DNA of 64,000 nt from Neopestalotiopsis rosae (GCA_023078685.1 JALGAS010000012.1:62001-126000), one strand, 5' to 3'. Positions 10,545 to 23,876 are shown, numbered from the stretch's first letter. Made by a program: numbers and translations. Notes: generated by a model not told the origin, from the sequence alone.

Positions 10545-13269
10545 TCTTCGCTCGCTCGCTCGTCCAGCTCGGCGCCAGAGTTTTTAGTATCCGTTTTGTA
10601 TGGCGTCAACGATTATTTTGAGCGCGCCCTGAATTCCGATAGCGACGGGAAAGAAACGTGGTCATTGGTGGCGTTCATGCAGAACATTAGTCGTGGGTTT
10701 GTGCGTTATCTACCAGGTACGGAATAGTGAAAAGAGGCTGAATGAAGAAAAATGCAAACACTCTAGCTGTCTGATAGGGCTTTGCCTCGCTTGCTTGACT
10801 GGTGTGCGCCAGAGCGGAAACAGGAGGGAGAGCGAGAAAAGACCCTGAAAGACGGCGGACGACCTGCAGAGCTTGCCTTGGCGGTTCGGACGCCGAGGGG
10901 CACGCTTTTGGGGGCGATTCCTGACCACCTCTAGTGGTGGAAGGATAACCCAGCAGCCAGCAGCTAGGTAGCCGGTAGATAGGGACCTTGATAGCTACCT
11001 GTATTCTGAGCTACCTCTTAGAGCTGCATTAGATCAAAAGAGCTCTCGATTATCGTGTGTGAGGTGAGAGCTATGAGCGTCAGAGCTCAGTAATTGATAC
11101 GAGCCGTGTTTCGTGGCCAACAGATTGAAAAACGACAGCTATGGATGCAAAACATACATCGATTCGGATAGCAGAGAGAGGCCGAGAGCGATCAAGCGCA
11201 AAGTGAAACCGGGATGCCGTTTTGGGCAATGCGAACTAGTGTAGATATCAATCAGCTTGCCCTGCAAAAAAGTTTTTCTTCTTCTTTTGCGCTGGATCTG
11301 GATTGGAGATTTGACAGACCCGCCGAGCTGGGGGTGGCCGGTCTTCTCAATGTCACGATCCATGTCGGCCAATGATGGATATCTCCATTCCAGGTACTAT
11401 TCCAGGTACTTTCGATGACTCCTCCATCTAGGGTCTCTCTGGCCATTTTGTGTCCGGAGCACTTGGACGGGGAGAGCGGGAGTTGTGGCAAACCTGTCCA
11501 CTATACCCCCAAGCTCGATGTTCGTTATCGTACCTGCAGAGAGGGCGGTGCCTGTGCTGTCAAGCTCTACTGTCGTAATTGGAACCACTTTCGACGGCAG
11601 TGCTCTCTGCTCTCAGCAGCCTTGATGGTGGAAGAGCGTTTCATCATGTTCAAGTATCAATATTGAACAGAGCGAGTAATCAACACGGGTCTAGATCTCG
11701 TTTCGACTATTTTTATGTTCCATGCATGGCAAAACTCACTGATGATCGATCTGTCTTTCAGGGTTGTTTGATGGGATTTTCATCCGAGCGACAAAATTGA
11801 TCAGATAGGTATCGACAAAAGACGGCTGATGGGCAAATCTTGTGTCGTGATTGGTTTCGGCGGGCGCTGGAAATGATTCACAGCTACGCAGCAGAATTAG
11901 CAGAATTAGTGCTGTGCGGCTCAATTGATTGGCCTACAGTGGCTTGTCCCTTCCAAACTTGGTTCGCCACGAGTTCGAACCCTTATCTTGTCCGGAACGG
12001 AAAGGGCTGATCGCCACAGGGGAGGAGCTTGTCCGGCAGGAGCAATCCATGACTCAAATATCTGTGATTTGTAAAAAGAAGGAAAAAATGCATGCAACAG
12101 CAGGCAAGAGCAGGCAAGAGCTGCAGCTGCCATCCCACGCCTGCATATCCCATCCCGCCCATTGCAGGTCAACAGTTTTTTTCCAAATCCCTACTCTGCC
12201 TATCATTCCTATTCTGCATTACTAGTATTGGATGCAACCCTCTCTAAACATTCGATAGTGTGAAACAAGATATGGATGTACCTGCCAGCACGTCAGGTCG
12301 ATCTCATGCATGTGAAAAGCACGATTGATCGGCCTGGTGCGGCTCAATAAGCATTGATGGCTGTGAGCAGTCATATGGACAATTGCAATGTACATCAGTA
12401 TTCCCTATCAGATTACTGAGACCATGCGTATCTATGTGCAACTCTGGTACACTAATAAAGGTTAGTAGACGACATTCACTAAACTTACATTAGCCATGTC
12501 AGACATCTTCAAAGCAGCAACCCGGCAGCCGGTTCCTACATTATTCCCGTGGCTATGTTGTTGAGGTCTCGCATATCTTTCGAAATACACTTCCGGCGAA
12601 TAAGGCGGCGTTATCTTACAACGCGAGTATAGCACCGACTATATCGTATAAGCACTGCTGCTTCAGGTTACGGTTGCGCTCGCACATGTCCTCGGGAAAC
12701 AATCCTGCTGGCCGTCGTCTTTGCGCCACGCCATCTAGATCGCTAAAGTGGTTTCTCCGCTCAGCCAAGCCAGACGCTTCTTTCTCAAGTTCACCGACTA
12801 TCTGTGCTCCGGTCTTGTGCGTGCGGGATGAAGATGGGCTTGGATGGCTCGGATGGATCACAAAGTCCGCGGGATCCACAATCAGCAGTAAAGTTGCGTG
12901 GGAGGATTTTTTTGCGTCTTTCTGTGCCCCCAAATTCCCCAGCAAAACAAACCAACAAAGCTCCTGCCGCTACGCCCAGACTTCACGATCATGTTCCTTG
13001 GTGTTTCTTGCAGCAATGTACCCTCCACTTCCTCCTCACACTAGAAGTCCACAATTGTCCAGACGCTTCTCTGAAATCTTACCGTCCCACCTTTGCGTCA
13101 CCCGACTCATTTGATACGAGCAGCTTCTCAACTCTCATTCTCACGCCTTTTTGCTCCTACTCCACTGTGACTTGTCGCAAAACCGGACCTCACTACCAAA
13201 CCCAGGCTGGGATCTTCGCATTTGGTGGAGCTGCCAAACCAAGCTTGCAAGCTTGCCAGATAAGCAACC

Positions 13270-13313
13270 AAGCCAGCCAGCCAGCAGCCAGCCGCTGAAC
13301 CAGCCAGCCCGCC
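13270..13313. repeat. AGCC-type low-complexity run
   Basis: Imperfect run of AGCC/CAGC units upstream of the ThrE-domain gene. Confidence 0.7.
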
Positions 13314-14485
13314 CAGCATGAAGCATTCCATCCCACCATCCATCTCATCACGCAGATGCACGACAGCGCCCATTGCCAATCACCCAGCACGTTCCAGTGG
13401 ACGGTCGTAGTTTTGAGTAGGTACCGTTCCAACAGCAAGCTCCCCTGCTCGCATTCTTGCTCAGTACCTGAAATCCTGGATCGATACCCGCGCAGATCCG
13501 TTCTGGTGGTAGGCCACCTTGGAGACCCTGGGCTGTCTGGGTTGGCACTCCTCTTGCTTGTTTCCTCTAACCAGTGCAAGGGCATCTCATCGGCCCGTTG
13601 TCTCGCACATCAATGATTACAATCAATGACCGCCAAGTTATGGTGCAAACTTGGCGCCTCTCTGTCTCCTATTATCGCCGCTACACTAGCAGCATACTGC
13701 TATGAACCCCCCCATAAGTAAGGCCGTCCAATCTAGGCCGGCAGCCTACCTTTAGGCCGTCAAAGTCTATTCCCTTTTCAATTCTCGTCTCTCCTTATTT
13801 TTGGTCTTGGTATTCCGTTTTCAGTCATCAGTCGAAACACATACCCGGCATCCCGGACGAAAAAGAATCAACGCCGCTCGAAACGTCTTCCTTGTCGATA
13901 CACACTCTCGTTAGAACGTAGACAGCTTTTTTAGCTCCACCTCGCCACCATCTTGCTAAGCAGCGGATAGTCATACGCAACCGGTCTCCATATTAGCGCT
14001 GCGTTGTTCCTTCTTGTCCGCAGTGCCTGTCGTCACCTCACTACTCGCCTGGTTACACAGCAAGTTCAACTGCCCTCGTCTTCACCACTCGTCACTCAAC
14101 AACCAACCAAGAAAAACGTCATTCCATAATTATCTCTATCATCTCGACATACCACTTTGATCAGTCGTCCAGTCATCGTCTGCCACGGACTCTATACTCA
14201 CCATCCGAAGCTCCATCGCTCGTTTCATCTCTTGTTGTTCTCGTTTGTTGATATTTACTCATTACTATATAATCTCTACGCTCAAGATCCCCACCGCGAG
14301 CATGTGGACTATTGGATAGAGCCAACTTCCTGAAACCGACGTGATCGTCGACACTTAGCATTCCGCCAAGAATTTCTCTCGTCGGATAGTGCCAATACTG
14401 TCGACCATCCCACCTACTGAGTGAACATTCATTGTTTATTCATCGAACCAACTTTGCTTTACATCGCCCTCACCCAAAACTCAAA

Positions 14486-16841
14486 ATGGAGGAGAAACCT
14501 GTAGTGCCTGGCAAGAAGGAGAAGGGAAGAGTGCGTTTCAACAGCACTGCGTCGAGTGAGCCTCCGGTCGTGCCAACAGTGAACATTGAGTTATCACCGA
14601 ATCCTACGCCATCAAGAAGCAATGAAGGTACACCACCGAGCCCGGTCCGCCGGCCACGACCATCCATCATCAGAGGAAGCTCTTATAATTCCGTGCTTGA
14701 TATGGTGGAGATGGAAGACCACACCTTGAATCCCACCAAACTCCAATCAGCCATGGCAGCTCACCAGCGAGCGCAAAGCTTTGCTGCTGCAATGTCTGGC
14801 TCACACTCGGCTCCCGGATCAAGACGCGGGTCTCTTGATTCCGAGATTGAGACCATGTCGCCAAACACCAGCGGCAACGACCTCTTATCACCAGCCTTGC
14901 CTCCAGATGTGAGCGAGAAGGTGTCCATCGAGCTCGACCGAGCAGGACGTGAGGCACAGGAAAGACGCAACATCAACACAGCAGCATACGAACTCGTCAA
15001 GGCGCATGTCGGGCTGGCAAATACGTTGCGGGAGGATCCCACCGAGGACGACCACCGAGCTCCCATTAGTCAGTTAGACAACCTCGACGGCTACTACGAG
15101 GACGAAGGTCTCTTGAGCCCCACGGGCAAGCCTCGTGAAGGTGTTCTCACAAACCTTCTCAAACTCTATCGAGTGGATGAAGTGCCACGAAAAGACTTTA
15201 GCGGATATACTACGCCGGCATCGTCTGGTACTGTCACACCCACCCGTCGCAAGTGGTATGACCAGAACAATGGTTCTACCAGTACACTGGCCAGTCTGGC
15301 AGCCGCCTCGGCCATACTCGCAAACCCGAATGAAAAGCGGCACCGTAACCCTACCACTGGTCCACGCATGACCAAGCACAAGAGGACAGCTAGCGGCAAG
15401 TTCAAGAGCATGGTGGGCGGCAGGCCAAGGATGGAAGAGGAGGCTAGAATCACAATTCACGTGGCCAACATTCTCAAGCGTCAAGAGTTTATTCTCAAGC
15501 TCTGCCGTGCTCTCATGATGTATGGAGCGCCGACCCACCGCCTCGAGGAGTACCTGCGCATGATGGCTCGATTCCTGGAAATCGATGGCCAGTTCTTGTA
15601 TCTGCCAGCCTGCATGATCATCTCTTTTGACGACATGTCCACCCATACCACCGAAGTCAAGATTATTCGATCGGCCCAAGGTGTGAACCTGGGCAAACTC
15701 AAGGACGCCCACGAGATTTACAAAGAAGTCCTCCACGCCGTCATCGAGGTCGACGAGGCCATTGCCCGATTAGATGGGCTCATTCGTGGAAAGGACCATT
15801 TCAACCCTTGGACGCGTGTCCTCATGTACGGCTTGGCTAGCGCCACAGTCGCGCCGTTTGCCTTTGACGGTCGTCCCATTGACATGCCCATTTGTTTCCT
15901 GCTTGGCTGCTTCATTGGATTCTTGCAGCTCATTGTCGCTCCACGCTCAGACGTGGTCAATAATGTGTTCGAAATTGGTGCCGCTGTTGTTACCAGTTTC
16001 CTCGCCAGAGCCTTTGGAAGTATTCGGGGTGGTGAGCTCTTTTGCTTCTCTGCCATTGCCCAGAGTTCAATCTGTCTCATCCTACCTGGATACCTCGTTC
16101 TCTGTGCTGCTTTGGAATTGCAGTCAAAGGCTATTGTCCCCGGGTCCATTCGCATGGTATATGCCATTATCTACTCCCTATTCCTTGGTTTCGGTATCAC
16201 CATTGGCACAGCAATCTATGGATGGATTGATGAAAACGCGACTTCGGAAACAACATGCCGCAACACGCTAGACTCTCACTGGAACTTTGCCTTTGTCCCT
16301 GCATTCGCTTTCTGCTTGACCTACGTCAACCAAGCCAAATGGAAGCAAATGCCTGTCATGGTAAGTCATACCCAAACCACCTGTAAATGACATATTTTCT
16401 AACTTTCTACAGATTATCATAGCAATGGTTGGATACATTGTCAATTATTTCCTGACGGCAAGATTTCCCAACAGCTCTCAGATCTGCAATACGATTAGCG
16501 CTCTTGCTGTTGGCATCTGCGCCAACTTGTACAGTCGAGTCCGCCACGGTGTCGCTGCCGCCGCCCTGCTCCCTGCCATTTTTGTACAGGTCCCTAGTGG
16601 GCTGGCTGCTACTGGCAGTTTGCTGAGCGGCTTGAGCACGGCCAATGAGTTGACCAACTCATCGTCGGCCGTAAATGGCACCACTACAGTCTCTGTTGGA
16701 GACGAAAACCTCGACACAGTCGTGTTCAACGTTGCGGCGAGCATGATTGAAATTGCCGTCGGCATTACCGTCGGCTTATTCTTTGCCACACTCTTGATTT
16801 ATCCTTTGGGCAAGCGTCGTAGTGGCTTGTTCACCTTTTAA
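14486..16841 (+). CDS. ThrE-domain membrane transporter (yeast Prm10-like)
   Basis: Two exons, 14486-16360 and 16413-16841 (52-base GTAAGT...CAG intron, phase 0), giving 767 residues. The start is the first ATG of the frame; upstream extension relies on a TTG. ThrE-family proteins are threonine/serine exporters in bacteria. The fungal members, including pheromone-regulated Prm10 of yeast, are less well understood. The first 330 residues are Ser/Thr/Pro-rich and probably cytosolic. A first ThrE half follows (ILKLCRALMMYGAPTHRLEE, with the conserved short GAP segment, then FLYLPACMIISFDD) and about ten hydrophobic segments. A second ThrE-like half occupies exon 2 (LTARFPNSSQICNTISALAV; VPSGLAATGSLLSG). 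A pyrimidine-rich leader precedes it, which could carry translational control. Family is firm; substrate unknown. Confidence 0.9.
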
Positions 16842-17886
16842 TTTCTCCCCCTCACGCAAATTACTATCATACGAAACTACAGAATTGTTCACTGGGCGTT
16901 TTTGGGAGGTCTTTCTTGGATATTGGGTTTTCTTTCTCCCCTTTTGAAGTTTTGGGCACAACAAGAACTGGATTTGTTCATGAATTTAGCGAAAAGCAAG
17001 CGAAGCGATAGGTGCATTGGTTTTGCTCGGATGGGATTCCTACATATAAAGAAGGACTATGAAGCATTGATATCGAATAGAGTAGCATTAGACTGGAGCA
17101 TCTCTAGAGGGTAGACGGCATTGTCCGAATGATTTATGGGGGTAACAAAAGCAATAGAACCCACCACGAAGACATACGTTTTTTATATTAGATTTATTTG
17201 TGATGATTGGAGATATGAATGCTACAAGCAAGCCGTATAAAGAACACAGAGATTGGCGTTTGACTTGGGTTTTTGTGGCTTGTGCTTGAAACTCTATCTG
17301 CCGTTCAATGTTTCGCGGAATGGACTCGTCAGAGCTGTTATGCATGTTGACGCTGCAAATGGTGTATCACTGGACCTTGAGCGGAATTTGCATCGGTAGT
17401 TCATTCTGCATACTCGATAAACATAAGCAGAGCATATCTTTGTCAGTTGAAGATGCCGAATACTGACCGTGATGGATGGAATGGGATCAGCGGGTATATC
17501 GGAGGACGGATATTACGGGGGAGCGGCTAGTGAGGAGTTGGCTACAGTGGCATCGATAACACGGTGCTACGGGTAGGGCTAAATGCCAAGACCCAGTGAT
17601 AGAGAATACTCACTCGGCGTTTCGGATCGCATGGACTTTGATCGGGGTCTTTTAGTGGCATAGTGCCCACTGGAAACAGCCAATGAGCCCAAGCAAAATG
17701 GCTGACTGGGTTCCTGGAATTGGTAGTTGCATGGATCGACTGCACGGCATATTGATGTCATCACTATCAGATCACAATTATCTGAAATGCGATCAATCTA
17801 CGAATACAAAAAGGGGACCATGATTGAGCACAAGATGATGTTGAATTTCTCAATCATCACAGCCGACACAATTCACGATTACCACA
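16842..17886. other. intergenic, no gene seen
   Basis: 3' trailer of the transporter gene and promoter of the FMN enzyme. The AT-rich central part has no credible coding frame. Confidence 0.5.
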
Positions 17887-19353
17887 ATGAGCGACCCAAA
17901 TAACCCAAATATCAACAATAGATCAACTCCGCAATGGGGTCTCATGCAAAGAGAACTCTTTTGGGCGCCAAACGAGGGAAAACATCCCCCGTTCAACACT
18001 GGTAAGTGGCTAGCTGAACCACCTTTCATCCATACAGAAGCTCACACGACTCCAAAGATCCCGATAAATTGAAGGAAACCGCCCAGGATCGCCTCTCGAA
18101 ACGCGGCTGGTAAGTGATTACGCCGAGAAATCATATGCGCCTCCATGTCCCTTGAGCTAAACGCTCGAAAACCAAGGCTATACTCGTCGTGCAACGCCGG
18201 CCTGTCCTGGACTCACTACGCCAACCGGCTCGCCTTTTACCGCCACCAGGTCGTCCCGCGCATGCTGGTCGACACGCAGCACCGCGACACGGCCACGACC
18301 ATTTTCGGGCACAGGGTCGCGGCGCCCGTGGGCTTTGCCCCCATCGGCATCAACCGCATCTACCACCCGACGGGCGAGCTGTCGCCGGCCAAGGTCGCGG
18401 GGGAGCTGAACCTGGCCTATGCGCTCTCGTCGGCGGGGAGCTACAGCATTGAAGATGTAGCCAAGGCCAACGGCGACGGGGGCGTCCGCTTCTACCAGCT
18501 GTACTGGAGCCCCGACGACGCCGTGACGCTGTCCATGCTGCAGCGGGCGCACGACAATGGGTACTCGGCCCTGCTGCTCACGACTGACACGTGGCAGCTC
18601 GCCTGGCGCCACGACGACGTGGCCATGGGCAACTATGCCTTTTACCACGAGCACGGCGCCGGCGACCTGGGACTCGGGGACCCGGCGTTCCGCGCAACTC
18701 TCGAGAAAAAAGGCCTGGATCCGAGCAAGGAGCCGTTCAAAGTCGGCGCCGAGTGGATCGATGGCCACATTTGGCACGGGCACTCGTTCTCCTGGGACCG
18801 ACTCCCCTGGCTCATGGAGCAGTGGCGCCGCATCTCGGGCGGCAAACCGTTTGCCATTAAAGGGATCCAGAGCGTGGCCGATGCCAAAAAGGCCGTCGAG
18901 ATGGGCGTCGACGGCATCGTCGTGTCCAACCACGCGGGCCGCCAGGTCGACGGCGCCATTGCCAGTCTGGATGCGCTGGAGAAGATTGTTGATGCTGTTG
19001 GGGACAAGACCTATGTAAGTTGATGCGCCTCTGATATCGTCTTTAGTGAACTGGATGGTACAGGAGAAACTGACTTTGCCTAGATCATGTTTGACTCGGG
19101 CATCAGAAGCGCCGCCGATGTGTTCAAGGCCCTCGCGCTCGGCGCAAAGTTTGTCTTTATCGGCAGACTCTGGGTCTGGGCACTCGGCGCCGGAGGTGAA
19201 GAGGGCGTGCGTCATGAGATCAAGGCCCTACTGGCCGAGCTAGATATCATGATGAATGTTGCCGGGTACCCCAAGCTCGAGGAGATTAACCGAGATGCAC
19301 TTGAATCCCTGCCCAAGGGTACCTACTTTCCGGGGACACCCAATCTGACTTGA
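17887..19353 (+). CDS. FMN-dependent alpha-hydroxyacid oxidase/dehydrogenase
   Basis: Four exons: 17887-18001, 18058-18109, 18177-19014 and 19084-19353 (424 residues). The first acceptor is the AAAG at 18057; using the earlier CAG at 18037 would meet a stop. Enzymes of this family oxidise L-lactate, glycolate or other 2-hydroxy acids to 2-oxo acids with FMN. Visible: the TIM-barrel entry APVGFAPIGINRIYHP, the substrate/FMN segment FYQLYWSPDD, FAIKGIQSVADAKKAVEMG with the FMN-contacting Lys, the catalytic SNHAGRQVDGA box (His base and Arg, with Ala in place of one Gly of the usual SNHGGRQ), and the phosphate-binding FDSGIRSAADVFKALALGAKFVFIGR. It lacks a cytochrome b2 heme domain and a clear targeting peptide, so it is probably a lactate 2-monooxygenase/oxidase-like cytosolic or peroxisomal enzyme. 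It converges with the GH43 gene. Confidence 0.88.
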
Positions 19354-19752
19354 GGACTTGCTGGAGGTTTAGATTTTTATTTGCTACGAACGGGCTTATC
19401 ACCATTCTCTGGCCATAAATTCGCCGTTTATTCGTTATTCTTCATGTATATAGTCCCAAGTGGAACGAACGCTCACTGTATATAGTGCTTATAGAACCCA
19501 AGACATTCATTGAACCGACGTCCCTGCTACGCATTTGTAAGTTCAGTATCGCAGACATCATGTAGTGCAACGCAAGTGTCGAAGTATATACACATCTACA
19601 TTGAATCGTGCTTGGTAAAAGTATATACAAGTAGAATGGTGACAAAATTTTATGTGTCCGGTATCAAATTGGTGGAGCTGATATCTCTTCTCGGCGCATC
19701 GATGAAGTTGGACTTTAAAAGTCCATGCTGCTCAAGCCTCTGCCGCTTTCGA
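19354..19752. other. convergent intergenic space
   Basis: AT-rich trailers of the FMN enzyme and the GH43 gene. No separate gene is seen. Confidence 0.5.
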
Positions 19753-21004
19753 TTACACCACAGGCCAGCCGGTCGACCAGCTAATGACGTTCCAGCCAAA
19801 CTGGTAATCACCATCACCAAGACCAATATTGGTGTTTGCTGCAGAATGTTAGTTGGTATTACTTCTAGGAGATGATGTTCTTGGGCAAACTCACCATAGT
19901 GATAGTACAAAACGGTGCCTATTACGTGCAAAGTCAGTACAAGTTGATCAAAGCAGTGACAGTTGATTTCATCACTCACCATGCGTGCTGTCAGCAAAGA
20001 CACCCTGTCCACCAGGTCCGTAGACGTAGTCGTGACTGGCAAGGACAGTGGTACCGCCGCCACTGGTGCAGCTGGTGCCCGAGGCATCGACAAAGCCGCC
20101 CGTGGCGCTGGTGGAGCGGCAGACGCGAATCTTGTACTCGGCGCCCGAGGCGGGCTTGCTGGTGTCGTAGCCGCAGCAGATGCCCTCGCTCCAGAAGAGG
20201 TAGTAGTAGCCGGAGCGGTAGTACATGAAGGAGCCCTCCTGGGCGTGCGACCCCGAGGGCTGGTAGGCGATCTGGTACGACGACGAGGCGGCCGTGTGTG
20301 CGTTGCTGGCCATGGGGGCCTGGTACAGGTCGCCCCAGAAGGAGCCAAAGTTCATGTAGTACGACGAGCCCACGGCGATCAGGTTGGGGTCAATGGCGTT
20401 GTACGGCTTGGCCGAGGTCGATGAGATGCCGGTCGCGCCGTGGTCGGTCCAGGAGCCGTACTCCATGGTTGTCGAGGTTGCGTAGCCTGTCGAGTTTCTT
20501 GAGGTCAGCGAAATTGTTCATCATGAAATTGATCATATAGCTGTTGAAAGTAAGTTAACATACCAATGGCAGAGCTTTGAGAACCAAAGGTTGAGACGGC
20601 ATAGTACATGATGTACGTATCGCCAACCTTTTGGACATCGGGGGCCTATGATATCATTGAATTAGCATTAGTCTTCATGAATGGTTTCTATAATCCATTG
20701 TTTGAATTTCGTTTGCATGAATACTTACCCAAAGATCATCATTGCCAGCCAGATCAATGATACTACCAGCGGGAATGGCAGCTCCCTGATACGTCCAAGG
20801 ACCTTCCAGAGCGCTGGACTTCCAAATACCAATCAAACTACCCGTGTTGAAACGAAAGTAGACACCATCGCTGGTTCGCTGCATCACGGAAGGGTCGTGG
20901 GCCCAGCAACTTCCGGAGCAGGACCCGGGGTTTGCATAGCCGACAGCCGAGCCGACGAGGGCTGCGGCCGCGGCCAAGAGGCCGGAGACACGGTTGAAGA
21001 ACAT
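19753..21004 (-). CDS. secreted GH43 arabinan endo-1,5-alpha-L-arabinanase
   Basis: Five exons on the minus strand: 21004-20729, 20645-20564, 20486-19980, 19918-19895 and 19838-19753 (324 residues). The start is the first ATG of the frame. Exon 4 is a 24-base microexon, needed to reach the conserved ending. GH43 arabinanases cut the 1,5-linked arabinan backbone of pectin by inversion. Seen: signal peptide ([21 protein letters not shown]), the HDPSV segment with the general-base Asp, NDDLWAPDVQ, the AIDPNL segment with the pKa-tuning Asp, [19 protein letters not shown] with the catalytic-acid Glu, and the family-typical terminus [15 protein letters not shown]. The length matches single-domain fungal arabinanases, and no carbohydrate-binding module is present. 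This points to pectin use and a plant-associated or saprotrophic life. Confidence 0.93.
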
Positions 21005-22202
21005 GACCGCCAATAAGGAACCTTTGTTTTCTTCTTCTCTGGTGTCCTGTTGTCAGCTGTCACGTGGTGAGTGACAGGCAAGGCTTTGCTGGGGGAGATG
21101 TCAGGAACAGTCTCAGATACACAACAAGGCCAGGAAACCGCATTGTCGATCAGGAACCCGCGGGGTATAGTAGTCTATTTGAACAAAAACATGGTCATCC
21201 AACTTCTCTTACGGAAACTGACTCGGTGATCAATGATTTTGTTTCAAGGATGGACGACTCGACTTGGCGGACACGAGCTCGTCAGTGGTGGAAAGTTGTT
21301 CCCTTACCCATAACGAGTTCCTTTTTCTTTCTTCTCAGCTGATGCGACTAACACGGGCGGCCGTCAACGCACGTATACGGAGTCAAGAAGGACTAAAACC
21401 TCGGAAATGACGGGGGAGGCTGAGGGATCCTCGGCACTGCTTGCTTCTGGCATACATATTGCAGAGTGGCATGTCAGGTCCGGCCGTGACCAATCCATAT
21501 TAGATGCCATTGGTGGAACCGAATCCAGAAAGGGACCAAGGTCGGAAGATACCCCAGAATTGCCATATCCGGAAATACGTGGGGTAACGTAGTGCTTTCT
21601 AAATGCAGCATTGCGGCTCCAAGGTACATTCGAGTGCAGGGGACAAGTTTCCATTGTCATCAAAAGAGGCAGACTAATGCAAATACCTGGTGGAAACATA
21701 GCATTGCCGGTCGTGGCGGTCTGGGGTGCATGAGTTGGCGATCGACGCCTTTTGAGCTTGTGACTCTCTGAGGTAGAGGCGCACCTATCAGGATGCTGGC
21801 TTGGCAGTCAGATTGGGGGCATGTATATGGTAAGGTACCAAACAGAATAATTCCGACCTCGATAGCTTCTAATTGCAAACGTTCTTTATCATCAAGGCCA
21901 AGGAAAGCTTGTCCCGGATCATGCGCTCCAATCACAAACAAGTCCTAGTATTGTCCAGTCAAGGTGGTGATGACAAACCCATTTCTAATTGGTTGTATAC
22001 TAATTGTCGATCAATAGAAGGAAAAGCCGAGCTCAGTTCACAAGACCACAATTATTGTCCTTCTCGCTGTTTGTGTTCCATCTGTAAACTCCCAGGCGCC
22101 GTCAATATGCAGAAGATAATGGTCAATGCTGTTTTATAAAATCAAGTAACGTTTTGCGGGTGGGGAACGGTCTCAGAACGACTCCCATCGATTGCCGCCG
22201 CT
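21005..22202. other. intergenic, no gene seen
   Basis: Promoter side of the GH43 gene and 3' flank of the YTP1-like gene. Short frames only. Confidence 0.5.
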
Positions 22203-23876
22203 TTACCGAGCAACCGTTTCCTCATTCTTCCCCAGCGTGATGGGGCTGTCCAGATCCTCGTCTCCCTGCATTCTTCTGTGCGCGCGGTCCCGTGCCTCAT
22301 CGTCTTCATCGTCGCTCATCAGGCCCTCGAGCTCAAACTCCTGCGCATCGCGAACGGGTACGTGTCCATTCATACGGGGACCAAGTCGTCCATTGACGGC
22401 AGTCTTTGCCGGGTCTACCGGGTTGGCATTACGGTCATATAGACCAATGAGCATCATGGTGAAGAGGAAGACCAAAAAGGCCAGCGAGTAGAGGATCAGA
22501 ATGTAAGAGACGTGATCCATGGACGAGGCGGCAACCAAGGCCATTTGTTCTTCAGTGGCGCCCATGAAGAGGAAACCAGAAGCATACAGAAGCTATAACT
22601 TGTTAGTCATGATCAACAACACGATAGAGGGGAGTGACTCACGAAACATGGGACGTATTGGAAGCTGTTACTCTGGCGGCCGTCCTCGGCAAGGCCATTG
22701 CGGTCTCGCAGCACAAAGGAGATCTCGATCAAACGGGTAATGCCGACTCCCATCAAAGTCCAGCCAAACATCTTGTGGGTCGCGGCACTGACCATGAGCT
22801 CCTGAGGATGAGCACTCATACCCCAGCCAGTAATGAGAATCACAAAAGCCGGAATAAAGTTACGTTGAGGGCGACCATCGCGGTCCTTGCTGAGCCAAAT
22901 GCCAGCAAGACCGGCAGCCCACCAGATGACACCCATGGTGGTGTGTTGCCAGTCATTCTTGACCCAGGCGGTGCCCCAGCGGTGCTCGGTAAAGGTATTG
23001 ACCATACCCCACGCAGCAATGACAGCACTGTCGAAGAATTCCTGCGAGCGACCCGTCCGCTTGATCCAGACCTGACCAACGATCAAGATGAGAGTAAGGA
23101 TAATACCATAGGCAATAAAGGCGCCTCCCATGATAAAGTGGGCAGCACATTGACCGACGTGCTCGCCCTGGCAGAAGCCGAGCGCGGTGATGCCTCCAAA
23201 GATCAACTGGGTCCAGATAAGAACGGGAAAAGCCTTGCCAACAATACCGTGGCCAAGCTTCACAACGCGGCGAATCTTGCCATTGATGCCCTTTTCCAAA
23301 TGCAACCTCAGGTATATTCCCATGATGACTTGGCTGAACAGCATGAACATGAGTGGCGAAGCAAATTTAGAGTGGACGTTGGAGTGCAGGAATTCGCGAC
23401 CACCGTGCATGTGACCGAGAGCGTAGCCCAATAATGCGAGGATCGTTCCGAGGACTTGGAGCGGTACGTGCCATCGATTCTTGACAATCTGTAGGTCGCA
23501 TCGTAGTCAGAATCAATAATTTGACGAGACTTGGTATTTTGGTCTTGAACTTACACCCAGAACCATGCCTACTGGGAAGATGATGCCCCAGGCAAGCATC
23601 TGGATAAAGATGTGAATCCATAATATCGTGTCCTACAACCGCGATCAGTAATCTCTACTAGCATGCCTGGAGTCGCAGCATTGCTCTTTCGACCAATTCA
23701 AAGATGCGAGCAGAGCCAGATTCTGAAAGACGTACGAGTGGTTCTGGCGAGATGGTCTCGCCCTCTGGAATTTCAGAAGAATCGTGATCGTGCCCGGAAG
23801 CCATGGGGATAGTTGCAGCCAGGAGAAACGCCGCAGGCAGCCTGGCGGAGGAAAGAAAGCTGCGTAGAGCCGCCAT
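22203..23876 (-). CDS. YTP1-like multi-pass membrane protein
   Basis: Four exons on the minus strand: 23876-23736, 23632-23555, 23488-22643 and 22592-22203, all joined in phase 0 (484 residues). It has a signal peptide or first membrane segment (AALRSFLSSARLPAAFLLAA), a His/Asp-rich stretch, then two blocks of membrane helices. The first resembles the cytochrome b561-like DUF2427 unit (ILWIHIFIQMLAWGIIFPVGMVLG; YALGHMHGGREF), with several histidines that could bind heme. The second matches the C-terminal YTP1 unit (TEHRWGTAWVKNDWQHTTMG; MVSAATHKMFGWTLM). A cytosolic acidic tail (LMSDDEDDEARDRAHRR) ends it. YTP1 is of unknown function in yeast. Family call is firm from the layout; heme binding is inference. 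Confidence 0.85.

Larger units (their letters stand above)
8397..14485. other. about 6 kb without a recognisable gene; right end is promoter and leader of the ThrE gene
   Basis: Dozens of short frames on both strands, none with recognisable domains or joinable exons. Frames at 9572-10114 (minus), 9639-10091 (plus) and 12674-13298 (plus) were examined and not accepted. From about 13,000 to 14,485 the plus strand is C/T-rich with CCATC, CTC and CAACAACC runs, as in long 5' leaders of fungal genes. Small structures inside are listed separately. Confidence 0.5.

Noticed and set aside
12674..13298. Plus-strand frames of 146 and 164 codons upstream of the ThrE gene
   Set aside because: Composition is typical of C/T-rich leader DNA, with no domain or splice partner.
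18002..18037. 36-base intron in the FMN enzyme gene
   Set aside because: Too short for this genome, and it leads to an immediate stop. The AAAG at 18057 restores the family sequence.
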